Position numbers and translations under genes: made by a program. A model generated the notes under the pieces. That model was not told the origin of the DNA. It saw only the letters and a program-made list of their open reading frames with translations, and did no database searches. From Rhodospirillales bacterium 69-11 (GTDB lineage: Bacteria > Pseudomonadota > Alphaproteobacteria > Acetobacterales > Acetobacteraceae): a stretch of 32,916 nucleotides of DNA. Numbering within the stretch: position 1 is the stretch's first letter; each line of letters begins with the position of its first letter. Below, in pieces: positions 7,908-16,595 of this stretch. The stretch spans positions 1 to 32,916 of the forward strand of contig MKTV01000115.1 in the NCBI GenBank assembly GCA_001898425.1, given 5' to 3'.

Positions 7908-8798
7908 TCAGGTGCCCGTCATGGCGCGCGCGAACAGCGTGGTGTTGTGGCGGAGCATCGCGAGGTAGGTGGGTGCCGGCCCGTTCGGCGGAGACAGGGC
8001 ATCGGAATAGACCGTGCCGCCCAGCACCGCACCGCTCTCCTTCGCCAGCATGCGGGCGATGCGCGGGTCGGTCATGTTCTCGAGGAACACGGCGTGGACC
8101 TGTTCCCGCTTGATCTGGGCGATCAGGGCGGCGATGGCGCGCGCCGAGGGTTCGGCTTCGGTGCTCAGCCCCTCCGCCGCGAGCAGCTCGATCCCATAGC
8201 GTGCGCCGTAATAGCCGAACGCGTCGTGGGTCGTGATGATGCGGCGCCGCGCGGGGGGGATGGGCGCGAACTGCGCCTCGATCCAGGCGTCCATCTTCCG
8301 GATCTCCGCGACAACGCGTGCGGATGCGTCCTGGTAGGCCTCGGCATGGTCCGGATCGGCCTTGGCGAGGCCCGCGGCGATCGCCTGCGCATACAGCACC
8401 CCGTTGCGCGGATCCTGCCAGGCATGCGGGTCGGTGGCGACCTGGCCGTCCTCGGTCATGGTGCGCGGCGTCACCTTCTCCGCCGCGATCACGCGCACGC
8501 CCCGGAACTCGGCGGCGCTGCCCATCCGCTGCATCCAGCCTTCGAGGCCAAGACCGTTCTCGACCAGGAGCTGCGCCTGCGCGACGGCGCGGAGGTCGGC
8601 GGGGCGGGGCTGGTAGACATGCGCATCCCCGTCTGGCGGCACGAGGCCGGTCACCGCCACGCGGTCCTGCCCGACCTGCCGCACCATGTCGGCGAGAATG
8701 GAGAACGTCGCCACCGCCTTCAGCGGGGTGGCGGCGCGAACCGCGGTGGTGGCGAGCGGGAGGAGGGCGAGGCTGGAAAGGAGCATCCGGCGGCGCAT
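7908..8798 (-). CDS. Periplasmic zinc-binding protein of a metal ABC importer (ZnuA/TroA-like)
   Basis: This 296-residue exported binding protein has an N-terminal signal (RRRMLLSSLALLPLATTAV, cleavage probably after VRA or AAT). The cluster A-I metal ligands are visible: His60 (DAHVYQP), His125 (DPHAW), His191 (TTHDAFGYYG) and Asp266 (YSDALS). The three His plus Asp set, with HDAFGYY, points to zinc rather than manganese. The His-rich loop of classical ZnuA is absent, which makes it closer to AztC-type proteins. No permease or ATPase partner is adjacent, so it must share a transporter encoded elsewhere. A Zur-like operator sits 17 bp upstream of its start, supporting zinc-dependent repression. 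No strong Shine-Dalgarno is seen, so a second Met at codon 5 remains possible. Confidence 0.9.
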   Translation of the reverse strand: MRRRMLLSSLALLPLATTAVRAATPLKAVATFSILADMVRQVGQDRVAVTGLVPPDGDAHVYQPRPADLRAVAQAQLLVENGLGLEGWMQRMGSAAEFRGVRVIAAEKVTPRTMTEDGQVATDPHAWQDPRNGVLYAQAIAAGLAKADPDHAEAYQDASARVVAEIRKMDAWIEAQFAPIPPARRRIITTHDAFGYYGARYGIELLAAEGLSTEAEPSARAIAALIAQIKREQVHAVFLENMTDPRIARMLAKESGAVLGGTVYSDALSPPNGPAPTYLAMLRHNTTLFARAMTGT

Positions 8799-8815
8799 GG
8801 GAGGACCCGATCAGA

Positions 8816-8832
8816 ATGTTATATCATAACAT
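8816..8832. promoter_or_regulatory. Zur box (zinc uptake regulator operator)
   Basis: ATGTTATATCATAACAT is a 17-base perfect palindrome (7-bp arms, 3-bp centre) matching the core of the known Zur consensus (ATGTTATA-N-TATAACAT). It lies between the zinc-binding protein gene and the divergent metallopeptidase gene. It overlaps TATAAC on the minus strand, a plausible -10 element, so binding would block the promoter of the binding-protein gene. Whether it also controls the plus-strand gene is unclear. Confidence 0.85.
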
Positions 8833-8912
8833 GATTGCCGCCATTCCAGCCGCCGTGCAAGAGGCTGTTCGGCTGCGTTGACGAATCGGGGGATGGTCTG
8901 CGCAGAGACGAG

Positions 8913-9617
8913 ATGATGGAGAGCCTTCCGCCCGAGACCCTCACCTTGCCGACCGGGCCGGCGCGGGTGGAGTGGCGGCGCAGCACCCGCGCGCGCCGGA
9001 TCAGCCTGCGGATCGATCCGAGCGGCGGGGGGGTGGTGGTGACCTTGCCGATGCGGGCGGGGCGGGCGGCCGGGATGCGGCTGCTGATGAACCACGCCGG
9101 GTGGATCGCCGACCGGCTTGCCGCCCTGCCGGACGCGATGCCCTTCGCGGACGGCGCCTCGATCCTCCTGCATGGCGTTCCGCACCATATCCGCCATCGT
9201 CCCGAGGCGCGGGGCGGCGTGTGGCGGGAGGACGACACGCTGGTGGTCACCGGCGCGCCGGAGTTCCTCCGCCGCCGGGTTGCGGATTTCCTCCGCGCCG
9301 AGGCGGGGCGCAGCCTGGCCGGGCTGGTGGTCGAGAAGGCGCGCCGGGTCGGGCGAATGCCGCGGCGCATCACGGTGAAGGACACGACGTCCCGCTGGGG
9401 GAGCTGCGCGACCGACGGATCGCTCGCGTTCAGCTGGCGGCTGGTGATGGCGCCGCCCGAGGTGCAGGACTACGTCGCCGCGCACGAGGTCGCGCATCTG
9501 CGGCACATGAACCACGGCCCGCAGTTCTGGGCGCTGGTGGACGAGCTGACCCCGCACGCGGCGAGCTCCATTCCCTGGCTGAAACGCGAAGGCGCGCGGC
9601 TGCTCCGCGCGGGATAG
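8913..9617 (+). CDS. YgjP/SprT-like zinc metallopeptidase (M48 superfamily, DUF45)
   Basis: This protein has 234 residues from ATG 8913 (or 8916). The frame is open back to 8835, but that start would abut the Zur box and gives a low-complexity N-terminus unlike the family. The C-terminal half carries the signature TTSRWGSCATDGSLAFSWRL, then HEVAHLRHMNHGPQFW. HEVAH is the HExxH zinc motif, and the downstream His (NHGPQFW) supplies the third ligand. The N-terminal half matches the RRSTRARRISLRIDPSGGGV strand region of the YgjP family. Members are cytoplasmic and poorly characterised. It is divergent from the zinc-binding protein, with the Zur box about 80 bp upstream. A zinc-linked role is possible but unproven. 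Confidence 0.85.
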   Translation: MMESLPPETLTLPTGPARVEWRRSTRARRISLRIDPSGGGVVVTLPMRAGRAAGMRLLMNHAGWIADRLAALPDAMPFADGASILLHGVPHHIRHRPEARGGVWREDDTLVVTGAPEFLRRRVADFLRAEAGRSLAGLVVEKARRVGRMPRRITVKDTTSRWGSCATDGSLAFSWRLVMAPPEVQDYVAAHEVAHLRHMNHGPQFWALVDELTPHAASSIPWLKREGARLLRAG

Positions 9618-9662
9618 CCGGGGGCGGCTGCTCGGGCGTGATGGCGGCGGCCGCGCTGACGG

Positions 9663-9684
9663 GGCCGGTCGTATGCCGCCGGCC
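9663..9684. terminator. Candidate hairpin between convergent genes
   Basis: GGCCGG (9663-9668) pairs with CCGGCC (9679-9684) in the 80-bp gap between the metallopeptidase and the glycosyltransferase, which converge. There is no T-tract, so it is only a plausible bidirectional terminator. Confidence 0.35.
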
Positions 9685-9697
9685 GGCTTGCGTCGGA

Positions 9698-10597
9698 TCA
9701 GGCCGCGTCGCGCCAGGGCAGGGCAGGGGTCAGGCCCTTCGCGGCCGCCAGCACCGCCTCGACCGTGATCCCGGCCATCGTGCCGTCTGGGCTGACCACC
9801 GCCGCGGTGCAGGTTCCGGCGGGGCCGTATTCCCCGGCGTCGGTCGGGCCGAACAGCCCGACCGTGGGCGCGCCGCTCGCGGCCGCCACGTGCATCAGCC
9901 CCGAATCGTTGCCGACGAACAGTGCGGCGCGGCGCAGGCACGCGGCCGCCTCGGGCACGGTCAGCCGCCCCACCAGGTCGATCGCATCGGGCAGCGCGTC
10001 CAGCAACGGCGCCGCCATGGCCCGTTCGGTCGCCCCTGGGCCGCCCAGCACCGCGGGCACCGCATCCGGCACCGCCTGCCGCACGGCCTGGAACAGCGCG
10101 GCGAACCGCTCCGCCGGCCAGGTCTTCGGCGCCCAGTTGGCGGTCGGCGCCAACGCCACCACGCGCCGATCCGCGGGCAGCAGCGCCGCGGCGAGCGCCT
10201 CGTCGGCCGCGTCGGTCCACACCACCGGCAAGGGCGGCGGATCGAGGCCCAGCAGCGACCCAAGCTGCGCCGTCTTGTGTCCGCCCCCCCGCCGCCTCAC
10301 CGCGCGGCGTCGCGTCGGCACCAGGAACGACAGGGCCGAGGCGCGGATGTCCACGACCAGGTCCCACCAATGCGGCACGGTCGCGGCCCAGAGCGGCAGC
10401 CAGTGCAAGCCGTAGCGCCGCTTCTCCAGCACGATGGTGCGCTCGCGGCGGGGCATGCGGGCGAACACTCCCTCCGCGACCGACCCGCAGACCACGGTGA
10501 AGCGCGCCGCAGGATGGGCGCGCAGCAGATGGTCCAGCAGCCCCGTGGACAGGACGGCGTCGCCCAGCCGGTTCGAGGTGACGAAGAGGATGCGCAT
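9698..10597 (-). CDS. Glycosyltransferase family 9 (LPS heptosyltransferase-like)
   Basis: This 299-residue GT-B enzyme is likely to transfer a heptose-type sugar from a nucleotide donor to lipopolysaccharide core on the inner face of the membrane. ATG 10597 gives the family start MRILFVTSNRLGDAVLSTGL, where the GD in NRLGD is the conserved acceptor-side motif. The C-terminal donor-binding motif is intact (LFVGNDSGLMHVAAASGAPT then VGLFGPTD). The frame is open for 60 bp upstream, but that part lacks family features. It is somewhat shorter than WaaC/WaaF (about 320-350). Its neighbours do not form an LPS cluster, so the exact acceptor is unknown. Confidence 0.9.
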   Translation of the reverse strand: MRILFVTSNRLGDAVLSTGLLDHLLRAHPAARFTVVCGSVAEGVFARMPRRERTIVLEKRRYGLHWLPLWAATVPHWWDLVVDIRASALSFLVPTRRRAVRRRGGGHKTAQLGSLLGLDPPPLPVVWTDAADEALAAALLPADRRVVALAPTANWAPKTWPAERFAALFQAVRQAVPDAVPAVLGGPGATERAMAAPLLDALPDAIDLVGRLTVPEAAACLRRAALFVGNDSGLMHVAAASGAPTVGLFGPTDAGEYGPAGTCTAAVVSPDGTMAGITVEAVLAAAKGLTPALPWRDAA

Positions 10598-10888
10598 CGG
10601 AACCGGCTTAGCGAGGCGGGGACACGTTCGGCAAGCGCAGCGTCGGCATGGCCGCACGAGCGCCGACCTTCGCGCCGGCGGCTGGCGGACAGGCGGCTCC
10701 CGCGAAGGCGGGTGAACCCGACGGCGTCGTGATCAACGAAAGGGTGCCTGAAGCCGTTGCCGCCCTGCTCCTGCCGGAAACGCGTCCGCAGGACGCGGCA
10801 CCGAGGCAGCCAGAGACGCCATGACCGGAGGCGGCCGCCCACCGACGGCCGCAGCGGACGCCGCATGGACAGGAGCGGCTCCTCGGCA
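10598..10888. other. Intergenic region with two hairpins
   Basis: This 291-bp gap has no supported gene. It holds CCCGC (10699-10703) paired with GCGGG (10708-10712) around GAAG, the core of a palindromic repeat type common in alphaproteobacteria. It also holds a perfect hairpin CGCGTCC (10781-10787) with GGACGCG (10791-10797). The latter lies about 90 bp after the GGDEF-EAL stop and could end that transcript. Confidence 0.45.
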
Positions 10889-13063
10889 TCACGCCGCGCG
10901 CGGGCCGACGAACTTGCTTTCGAACGCGGCGGCCGGCATCGGGCGGCCGAACAGGTAGCCCTGCGCCTCCGCACAGTCGTTCCCGCGCAGGAAATCGAGC
11001 TGCGCCTCGGTCTCCACGCCTTCGGCCGTGACGTGCACGTTGAAGTTCCGGCCCAGATACAGCACCGCCTTGACCACCGCGGCGTCGGTCGGGTCGGTGT
11101 TCACACCGCCCACGAAGGAACGGTCGATCTTCAGGCGGGTGACCGGGTAGCGCTTGAGCAGGCTGAGCGACGCGAAACCGGTTCCGTAATCGTCGAAGGC
11201 GAGGCCGACGCCCAGATCGCGCAGGTCGTTCAGCAAGCCGAGTGTGGGCGCGTCGTTGCGCAGATAGATGTTCTCGACGATCTCCAGTTCGAGTGCGTCG
11301 GGCGGCAAACCGTGCTCCGCGAGCGCGCTCTGGACGATGGCGAGCAGACCGCCGGATCGGAACTGGGCCTCGAACAGGTTCACGCCGATGCGGAAGTCCG
11401 GCATCCGGATCCGCCAGCGGGCAGCTTCGCGGCAGGCGGCGCGCAGTGCCCATTCCCCGACCGCGGCCGTGGAGGGCTTCTGGCTCAGTACCTCGATGAA
11501 GGAGGCGGGAGAGAGCAGGCCCTTCGCCGGGTGGTTCCAGCGCAGCAGGGCCTCGGCGCCCATCAGCCGGCGGTCCGTCATCGCGACCTGCGGCTGATAG
11601 AACAGCTCGAACTCACCATGCTCGAAGGCTCGGCGCAGCTCGAGGCCGAGGGAGCGGCGGGCCACCACCGCGTCACGCAGGGCCGGCGCGAAGACTTCCC
11701 ACCGGCCTTTGCCGGCCGCCTTGGCGCGATAGAGGGCAAGGTCGGACGCACCCAGCAACTCGTCCGATCGCGCGCCGTGGCGAGGCGCGAAGGCGATGCC
11801 GATGCTCACGCCGATCTCGGTGCGCCGCCCGGCATAGTCGTACGGCTTGGACACGGCGGAAATCAGGTCCCGCGCCAGCGTCGTTGCGCGGGTCTCGTCC
11901 TCGCCCTCCAGCAGCACGACGAACTCGTCGCCGCCGAGCCGGGCGATCTCGAGCGCGCTGCCGCAGACGGCGTTGAGGCGCATCGCCACCTCCCGCAGCA
12001 CCGCATCGCCGGCGGGATGCCCGAGGGTGTCGTTGACCTCCTTGAAGCCGTCGAGGTCGAGCAGCAACACGGTGGCCGGCGTCTTCGCCTGCAACGTCCT
12101 CGCCAGGCTTTCGCGCCAGGCCGCACGGTTGGGCAGGTCCGTGAGCGCGTCCAGCGAGGCGAGCCGGAACAGCCGCTCCTCGCTCTGGCGCCGTTCCGTG
12201 ATGTCGCGCACGATCGCGCCAAGGCCGGTGGCACAGCCCTCCTGCCAGACGGACAGCGAGAACTCGGCCGGGAATTCGCTGCCGTCCTTGCGCTGCCCCC
12301 ACAGCTCCAGGCTGTGGTCGGCCGCGTCCGGCGCGCGTCCGCCACGCAGCCGCGCCAACGCCGCGTCGTAGAGGTGGCGGCAGCTCTCCGGCATCAGCAC
12401 GTCCATGCCGTGCTGGACGATCTCGTGCGGCCCGTAGCCGAAGAGCCGTTCGGCCGCGCCGTTCCAGAACGTGATGCGGCCCGTGGGATCCGAGCAGATG
12501 ATGGCGTCGGGGGAGGTCGTCGCGATGTTCTCGAACCGCGCATGATTGGCCGACCTCATGTGGTCGAGGCGCCGCATCTCCATCCGGTCCATGACGAGGG
12601 CGGCGACGTCCGCCAGGTTCCTCTGGTCTTCGGGCGAGAAACCCGGCCGGGGCTGCGTGTCGATCAGGCAGACGGTGCCGATCCTGTGCCCCTTGGAGGT
12701 CACGAGCGGCTGGCCGGCATAGAAGCGGATGAACGGCGCGCCCTGCACCAGCGGATTTGCGGCGAACCGTTCATCCTGCGCGGTATCCAGGACGACGAGC
12801 ATCGCCTCCTGCGCGATCGCGTGGGTGCAGAACGAGATCTCGCGGCTGGTTTCGCACAGCGCGGTGCCGAAATGCGCCTTGAGGAACTGGCGGTCCCATT
12901 CGATCAGGGACACCAGGACGATGGGCACGTCGAAGAGCCGCGCTGCCAAGCCTGCCAGGCGATCGAACGCCTGTTCGGGGTCTGTATCAATCAAGTCGTA
13001 TTCCGCGAGTGCCGCGAGGCGGGACGCTTCGGCGGTGGAAACCAGGTCGATGCTGTTGGACAT
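10889..13063 (-). CDS. GAF-PAS-GGDEF-EAL cyclic-di-GMP turnover protein
   Basis: This 724-residue soluble signalling protein has four domains. The GAF domain (about 25-160) has FCTHAI and FYAGQPLVTSKGHRIGTVCL, and the PAS domain (about 175-295) has PDAIICSDPTGRITFWNGAA. The diguanylate cyclase has an intact GGDEF at 377-381, and the phosphodiesterase has an intact EAL at 504-506. The EAL catalytic set is present: EIVEN, FDDYGTGFASLSLLKRYPV, LKIDRSFV and AEGVETEAQ. In the second EAL motif the usual N-x-S is VNLFEAQF. No RxxD inhibitory site precedes GGDEF. Both activities look possible, so the net direction cannot be predicted. There is no membrane segment. It is divergent from the acyl-CoA dehydrogenase. 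Confidence 0.95.
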   Translation of the reverse strand: MSNSIDLVSTAEASRLAALAEYDLIDTDPEQAFDRLAGLAARLFDVPIVLVSLIEWDRQFLKAHFGTALCETSREISFCTHAIAQEAMLVVLDTAQDERFAANPLVQGAPFIRFYAGQPLVTSKGHRIGTVCLIDTQPRPGFSPEDQRNLADVAALVMDRMEMRRLDHMRSANHARFENIATTSPDAIICSDPTGRITFWNGAAERLFGYGPHEIVQHGMDVLMPESCRHLYDAALARLRGGRAPDAADHSLELWGQRKDGSEFPAEFSLSVWQEGCATGLGAIVRDITERRQSEERLFRLASLDALTDLPNRAAWRESLARTLQAKTPATVLLLDLDGFKEVNDTLGHPAGDAVLREVAMRLNAVCGSALEIARLGGDEFVVLLEGEDETRATTLARDLISAVSKPYDYAGRRTEIGVSIGIAFAPRHGARSDELLGASDLALYRAKAAGKGRWEVFAPALRDAVVARRSLGLELRRAFEHGEFELFYQPQVAMTDRRLMGAEALLRWNHPAKGLLSPASFIEVLSQKPSTAAVGEWALRAACREAARWRIRMPDFRIGVNLFEAQFRSGGLLAIVQSALAEHGLPPDALELEIVENIYLRNDAPTLGLLNDLRDLGVGLAFDDYGTGFASLSLLKRYPVTRLKIDRSFVGGVNTDPTDAAVVKAVLYLGRNFNVHVTAEGVETEAQLDFLRGNDCAEAQGYLFGRPMPAAAFESKFVGPRAA

Positions 13064-13357
13064 GCGAGATAATTGGGTGCCCAGGGATGCAATGGCCAGA
13101 CAACAATCAGCGAAGACAAACCGTTGGTGGCGGGCCGTGTTCTTTCGGCACGATGTCCACGCCGGTTTGAGAACGGCGATGATGCCTGCATCTTCTGTCC
13201 CGGGCAGGATCGTTGTTCTTCAGTTCCAGACCGGTATCCAAACGACACGTGCGGAGGTCGCAGGATTTATGCCGCGACGTGGCGTCGCACCGGTCGTGGT
13301 TTGACCCGCAAAAGGGGCAGGCGCAGCTTGGGGGCGCAGAAACGGAGGCAATGGAAC
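13064..13357. other. Divergent intergenic region
   Basis: These 294 bp lie between the divergent GGDEF-EAL and acyl-CoA dehydrogenase genes and have lower GC than the genes. A perfect short hairpin, GCGACG (13274-13279) with CGTCGC (13283-13288), is visible. I found no confident -35/-10 pair and no recognisable operator. The ribosome site GGAGG (about 13344-13348) belongs to the dehydrogenase. Confidence 0.4.
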
Positions 13358-14536
13358 GTGTCGGACGAAACCCTGGTCGCCCTGGGCGAGGACTACCCGG
13401 AGCTGCGGGACTCCGTGCGCAAGATCTGCGCCCGCTACCCCGGCAGCTACTGGAGCGCGCTCGAGGAGAAGGAGGCGTATCCGACCGAGTTCGTGGGCGA
13501 GTTGACGAAGGCCGGCTTCCTGGGCGCGTTGATCCCCGAGGAGTACGGCGGCTCCGGCCTGCCGCTGCGTGCCGCCGCGGTGATCCTGGAGGAGATCAAC
13601 GCCGCCGGCTGCGTCGCCAGCCAGGGCCACGCGCAGATGTACATCATGGGCACCCTGCTGCGGCACGGGTCGGAGGCGCAGAAGCGGCGTTTCCTGCCGA
13701 AGATCGCCTCGGGCGAGCTGCGGCTGCAGGCGTTCGGCGTGACGGAGCCGACCACCGGGTCGGACACCACGCAGCTCAAGACCCGCGCGGTGCGCGACGG
13801 CGATTCCTACCTGGTCACCGGGCAGAAGGTGTGGACCAGCCGCGCGCTGCATTCCGACATGATGCTGCTGCTGGCGCGAACGACGCCGGTGGACCAGGTG
13901 AAGAAGCGCAGCGACGGGCTGTCGGTGTTCCTGATCGACCTGTCGAAGAAGAACACCGGCCAGGGGCTGGAGATCCGCCCGATCAAGGCGATGATCAACC
14001 ACAACACGACCGAGGTGTTCTTCGACAACTACCGCATCCCGGCCGACAGCCTGATCGGCGAGGAGGGCAGGGGCTTCCGCTACATTCTGGACGGGATGAA
14101 CGCCGAACGCATCCTGGTCGCGACCGAGGCGGTGGGCGACGGCAAGTGGTTCGTGAAGAAGGCGACGGACTACGCCAAGGACCGCGTCGTGTTCGGCGCG
14201 CCGATCGGGCGCAACCAGGCGGTGCAGTTCCCGATCGCCCGCGCCTGGGCGGAGCTGGAGGCGGCGGACATGATGTGCCGTCGCGCGGCCGCGCTGTTCG
14301 ATGCGGGGCAGGAGTGCGGCGCGGACGCGAACGTCGCCAAGCTGCTGGCGAGCGAGGCGGCCTGGAAGGCGGCCGATACCTGCATGCAGACCTATGGCGG
14401 GTTCGCGTATGCGCGGGAATACGAGATCGAGCGCAAGTGGCGCGAGACGCGCATCTACCAGATCGCGCCGATCTCCACGAACCTGATCCTGGGGTATGTG
14501 GGGCAGCACGTGCTGGGGATGCCGCGGTCGTATTGA
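13358..14536 (+). CDS. Acyl-CoA dehydrogenase
   Basis: This 392-residue FAD flavoenzyme performs alpha,beta-dehydrogenation of an acyl-CoA. GTG 13358 was chosen because a GGAGG lies about 10 bases upstream and the family N-terminus follows; the longer open frame is low-complexity. The FAD-binding segment LQAFGVTEPTTGSDTTQLKT and the KVWTSRALHSDMMLLLART region are intact. The C-terminal YGGFAYAREYEIERKWRETR motif is followed by IYQIAPIS, so the Glu of the usual YEGT position is absent. The catalytic base is more likely Glu250 in DGMNAERILVA, aligned with the isovaleryl-CoA/long-chain type position. The substrate is unknown, though branched or medium chain is possible. No ETF or hydratase gene is adjacent. 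Confidence 0.93.
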   Translation: MSDETLVALGEDYPELRDSVRKICARYPGSYWSALEEKEAYPTEFVGELTKAGFLGALIPEEYGGSGLPLRAAAVILEEINAAGCVASQGHAQMYIMGTLLRHGSEAQKRRFLPKIASGELRLQAFGVTEPTTGSDTTQLKTRAVRDGDSYLVTGQKVWTSRALHSDMMLLLARTTPVDQVKKRSDGLSVFLIDLSKKNTGQGLEIRPIKAMINHNTTEVFFDNYRIPADSLIGEEGRGFRYILDGMNAERILVATEAVGDGKWFVKKATDYAKDRVVFGAPIGRNQAVQFPIARAWAELEAADMMCRRAAALFDAGQECGADANVAKLLASEAAWKAADTCMQTYGGFAYAREYEIERKWRETRIYQIAPISTNLILGYVGQHVLGMPRSY

Positions 14537-14609
14537 GGCGGGCGCGAACGCGGTGCGGGCCCCGGTGCGTCGGCGCGGGGTGGGTGTCGACTCCGGCTGC
14601 GGCGCGCCA

Positions 14610-14636
14610 GCATGCGTCCTGCATCGACGCGACATG
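14610..14636. terminator. Candidate hairpin between convergent genes
   Basis: GCATGCGTC pairs with GACG and, past a 3-base bulge, with CATGC around a CTGCATC loop. It sits in the 112-bp gap where the dehydrogenase and the MBL gene converge. No T-tract is present. Confidence 0.35.
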
Positions 14637-14648
14637 CCGGTGCGCGCG

Positions 14649-16262
14649 TCATCGAGAAGCCTCCGCTTCGGCGGGCGCGATGGCGCGCCGCAGGCGCTGC
14701 ACGATCTCCGCTCGCGCGGCGTCGTCCGGCGCGGCCTCGAGCCGCGCGGAGATGTCCAGCAACAGCCTGGACCGCTCGTTGTGCCAGTCCATCCGCCCGA
14801 CCAGTTCGGGGGCGAGCCGCCGCGCCGGTGCCGGCGTCCGCACGCGCGCGCCGGCCGGGGTGAGGTCGTAGACGTCGTCGAGCAGGGGGCGGATCACGGT
14901 TGCGTCCGCCTGCGGCAAGGAGCCGACGCGGCGTGCCAGGTCGGCGATCGCTCGCTCCTCCCCATGGGTCAGGAACAACCCGCGCCGGATCGGCGCGCGT
15001 GCCGCGATCCAATGCGCGAGTTCGTCGCAGTCGGCATGGCCCGAATAGTCGTCCGTCCAGGCGATGCGGGCGCGCACCCGCACCTCATCGCCCTGGATCC
15101 GGACGGAGTCGGTGCCGTCCATCAGGATGCGCCCGAGTGTGCCGGGCGCCTGGTACCCGGTCAGCAGGATGGTGGCCTTGCGCTGCCACAGCCAGCGGCG
15201 AAGGTGGTGCCGGATTCGCCCGGCATCGCACATGCCGCTGCCGGCCAGGATGATCTTGAAGCCGCCGACGCGATCGATCTGTCGGCTCTCGTCTTCCGTT
15301 TCGGTGAAGCGCAGCAGCGGCGAGCGCAGGATGCGCGCGACGTCCACCGTCCGGTCCAGGTCGCCGGCGTTGCGGACGAAGACCTCGGTCGCGCGGGTGG
15401 CCAGCGGCGAGTCGATGTAGATCGGCGCGGTCGGGACGTCGCCGGACTGCATGAGCTGCACGAGGTCGACCAGCAATTCCTGCGTACGCTCGACGGCGAA
15501 GGCGGGAATCAGCAGCGGAGCTTCGTCGTTCAGCGCGTCATGGATGTGCGATGCGAGGCGCGCCGCGCGGTCGGCCGCCGAGATCTTCGGTCGCACCACG
15601 TCGCCATAGGTGGACTCGCAGAACAGGTAGTCGATGCCGGCCGGCGCCTCGGGCGGCCGTTCCAGCGCCTTCTCCTGCGGCCCGACATCGCCCGAGAACA
15701 GCAGCCGCAGCGGCGCCTCGCCAGTGTCCCGCGACGCGATCTCGAGCTCGATCGAGGCCGACCCCAGGATGTGCCCGGCGTTCCAGAAGCGCGCGCGGAG
15801 CCCGGCCGCAGGCTCGCACCATTGGTGGTATCCGACCGGCCGGAACGCCTGCAGCGCGGCGACGCCATCCGCCTTCGTGTAGATCGGCGTCACCGTCGGC
15901 TTGCCATGGCGCATGTTGCGGCGGTTGAGGATCTCGACCTCGAACTCCTGGATATGACCGGCATCCGGCAGCAGCGCCGAACACAGCTCTCGCGTGCCGT
16001 GGGTGGCGTACACCGGCCCGGTGAAGCCGGCGCCGATCAGTTTGGGGATCAGCCCGCTGTGGTCGATATGCGCGTGTGTCAGGAGCACCGCGTCGATCTT
16101 GGACGGTGCGAACGGGAAGGGCTGGTAGTTGAGCGCCTTGAGCGTCTTGCTGCCCTGGAGCATGCCGCAATCGACCAGGACGCGCGCTTCTCCGGTGTCG
16201 ATCGCGATGCAGGAGCCGGTGACGGTGCGCGCCGCGCCGAAGAAGCTGACGGAAACGGACAT
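14649..16262 (-). CDS. MBL-fold beta-CASP RNA-specificity metallohydrolase
   Basis: This 537-residue protein resembles bacterial CPSF73/Ysh1-type ribonucleases. ATG 16262 is preceded by an AGGGAG ribosome site; the much longer open frame upstream is shadow. The metallo-beta-lactamase motif THAHIDHSG has His63, His65, Asp67 and His68. Later ligands are NAGHILGSAS and FSGDVG. The beta-CASP insert is visible as ESTYGDV, IDSPLATRATEVF and LAGSGMCDAGRIRHHL, and the RNA-specificity segment has DYSGHADCDELAHWI and FLTHGEE. It is longer than the common 450-residue form, with a C-terminal helical extension of about 70 residues. An FNR/FixK-type box about 62 bp upstream suggests low-oxygen induction. 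RNA substrate unknown. Confidence 0.92.
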   Translation of the reverse strand: MSVSVSFFGAARTVTGSCIAIDTGEARVLVDCGMLQGSKTLKALNYQPFPFAPSKIDAVLLTHAHIDHSGLIPKLIGAGFTGPVYATHGTRELCSALLPDAGHIQEFEVEILNRRNMRHGKPTVTPIYTKADGVAALQAFRPVGYHQWCEPAAGLRARFWNAGHILGSASIELEIASRDTGEAPLRLLFSGDVGPQEKALERPPEAPAGIDYLFCESTYGDVVRPKISAADRAARLASHIHDALNDEAPLLIPAFAVERTQELLVDLVQLMQSGDVPTAPIYIDSPLATRATEVFVRNAGDLDRTVDVARILRSPLLRFTETEDESRQIDRVGGFKIILAGSGMCDAGRIRHHLRRWLWQRKATILLTGYQAPGTLGRILMDGTDSVRIQGDEVRVRARIAWTDDYSGHADCDELAHWIAARAPIRRGLFLTHGEERAIADLARRVGSLPQADATVIRPLLDDVYDLTPAGARVRTPAPARRLAPELVGRMDWHNERSRLLLDISARLEAAPDDAARAEIVQRLRRAIAPAEAEASR

Positions 16263-16296
16263 GACCTGCTCCCTGACGTCCGATCTGCTCCTGCGC

Positions 16297-16337
16297 ACTC
16301 TATCGGGGCCGGGGGCGCCTGCGTTGACGCAGGTCAA
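16297..16337 (-). promoter_or_regulatory. FNR/FixK-type box and -10 element
   Basis: TTGACGCAGGTCAA at 16324-16337 is a perfect palindrome (TTGAC-N4-GTCAA) of the FNR/FixK anaerobox type. On the minus strand a GATAGAGT element (16297-16304) follows at the spacing expected for an activator centred near -41 and a start near 16289. This fits activation of the MBL gene at 16262. Confidence 0.65.
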
Positions 16338-16595
16338 CCGGCCCGTGCCGGCGATGCGTGTCGAGATGCGTGCCGAACGGCCATGTGCCGAGACAGGGAG
16401 CGGCCGTACGAACGCGATCGCGCGCCGGTCGAGCGGTTCGCGCAGAGCAGGACGAGCGGGCTTGACCCGGCCGGTGGTTCGAGCGGACGCTGCGCCTAGG
16501 CGAGGCATTCGAAAGCGCCCCGGCCTCATCCGGCCAACGAGTCCTGTCGAAGGGCGGTGCGGATGCCTGGTGCGGCAGGCGGAAGGCTGCACCTC

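Noticed and set aside
10757-13072. A 771-codon plus-strand open frame opposite the GGDEF-EAL gene
   Set aside because: It is a composition shadow. The minus-strand gene has four intact domains and explains the stretch fully.
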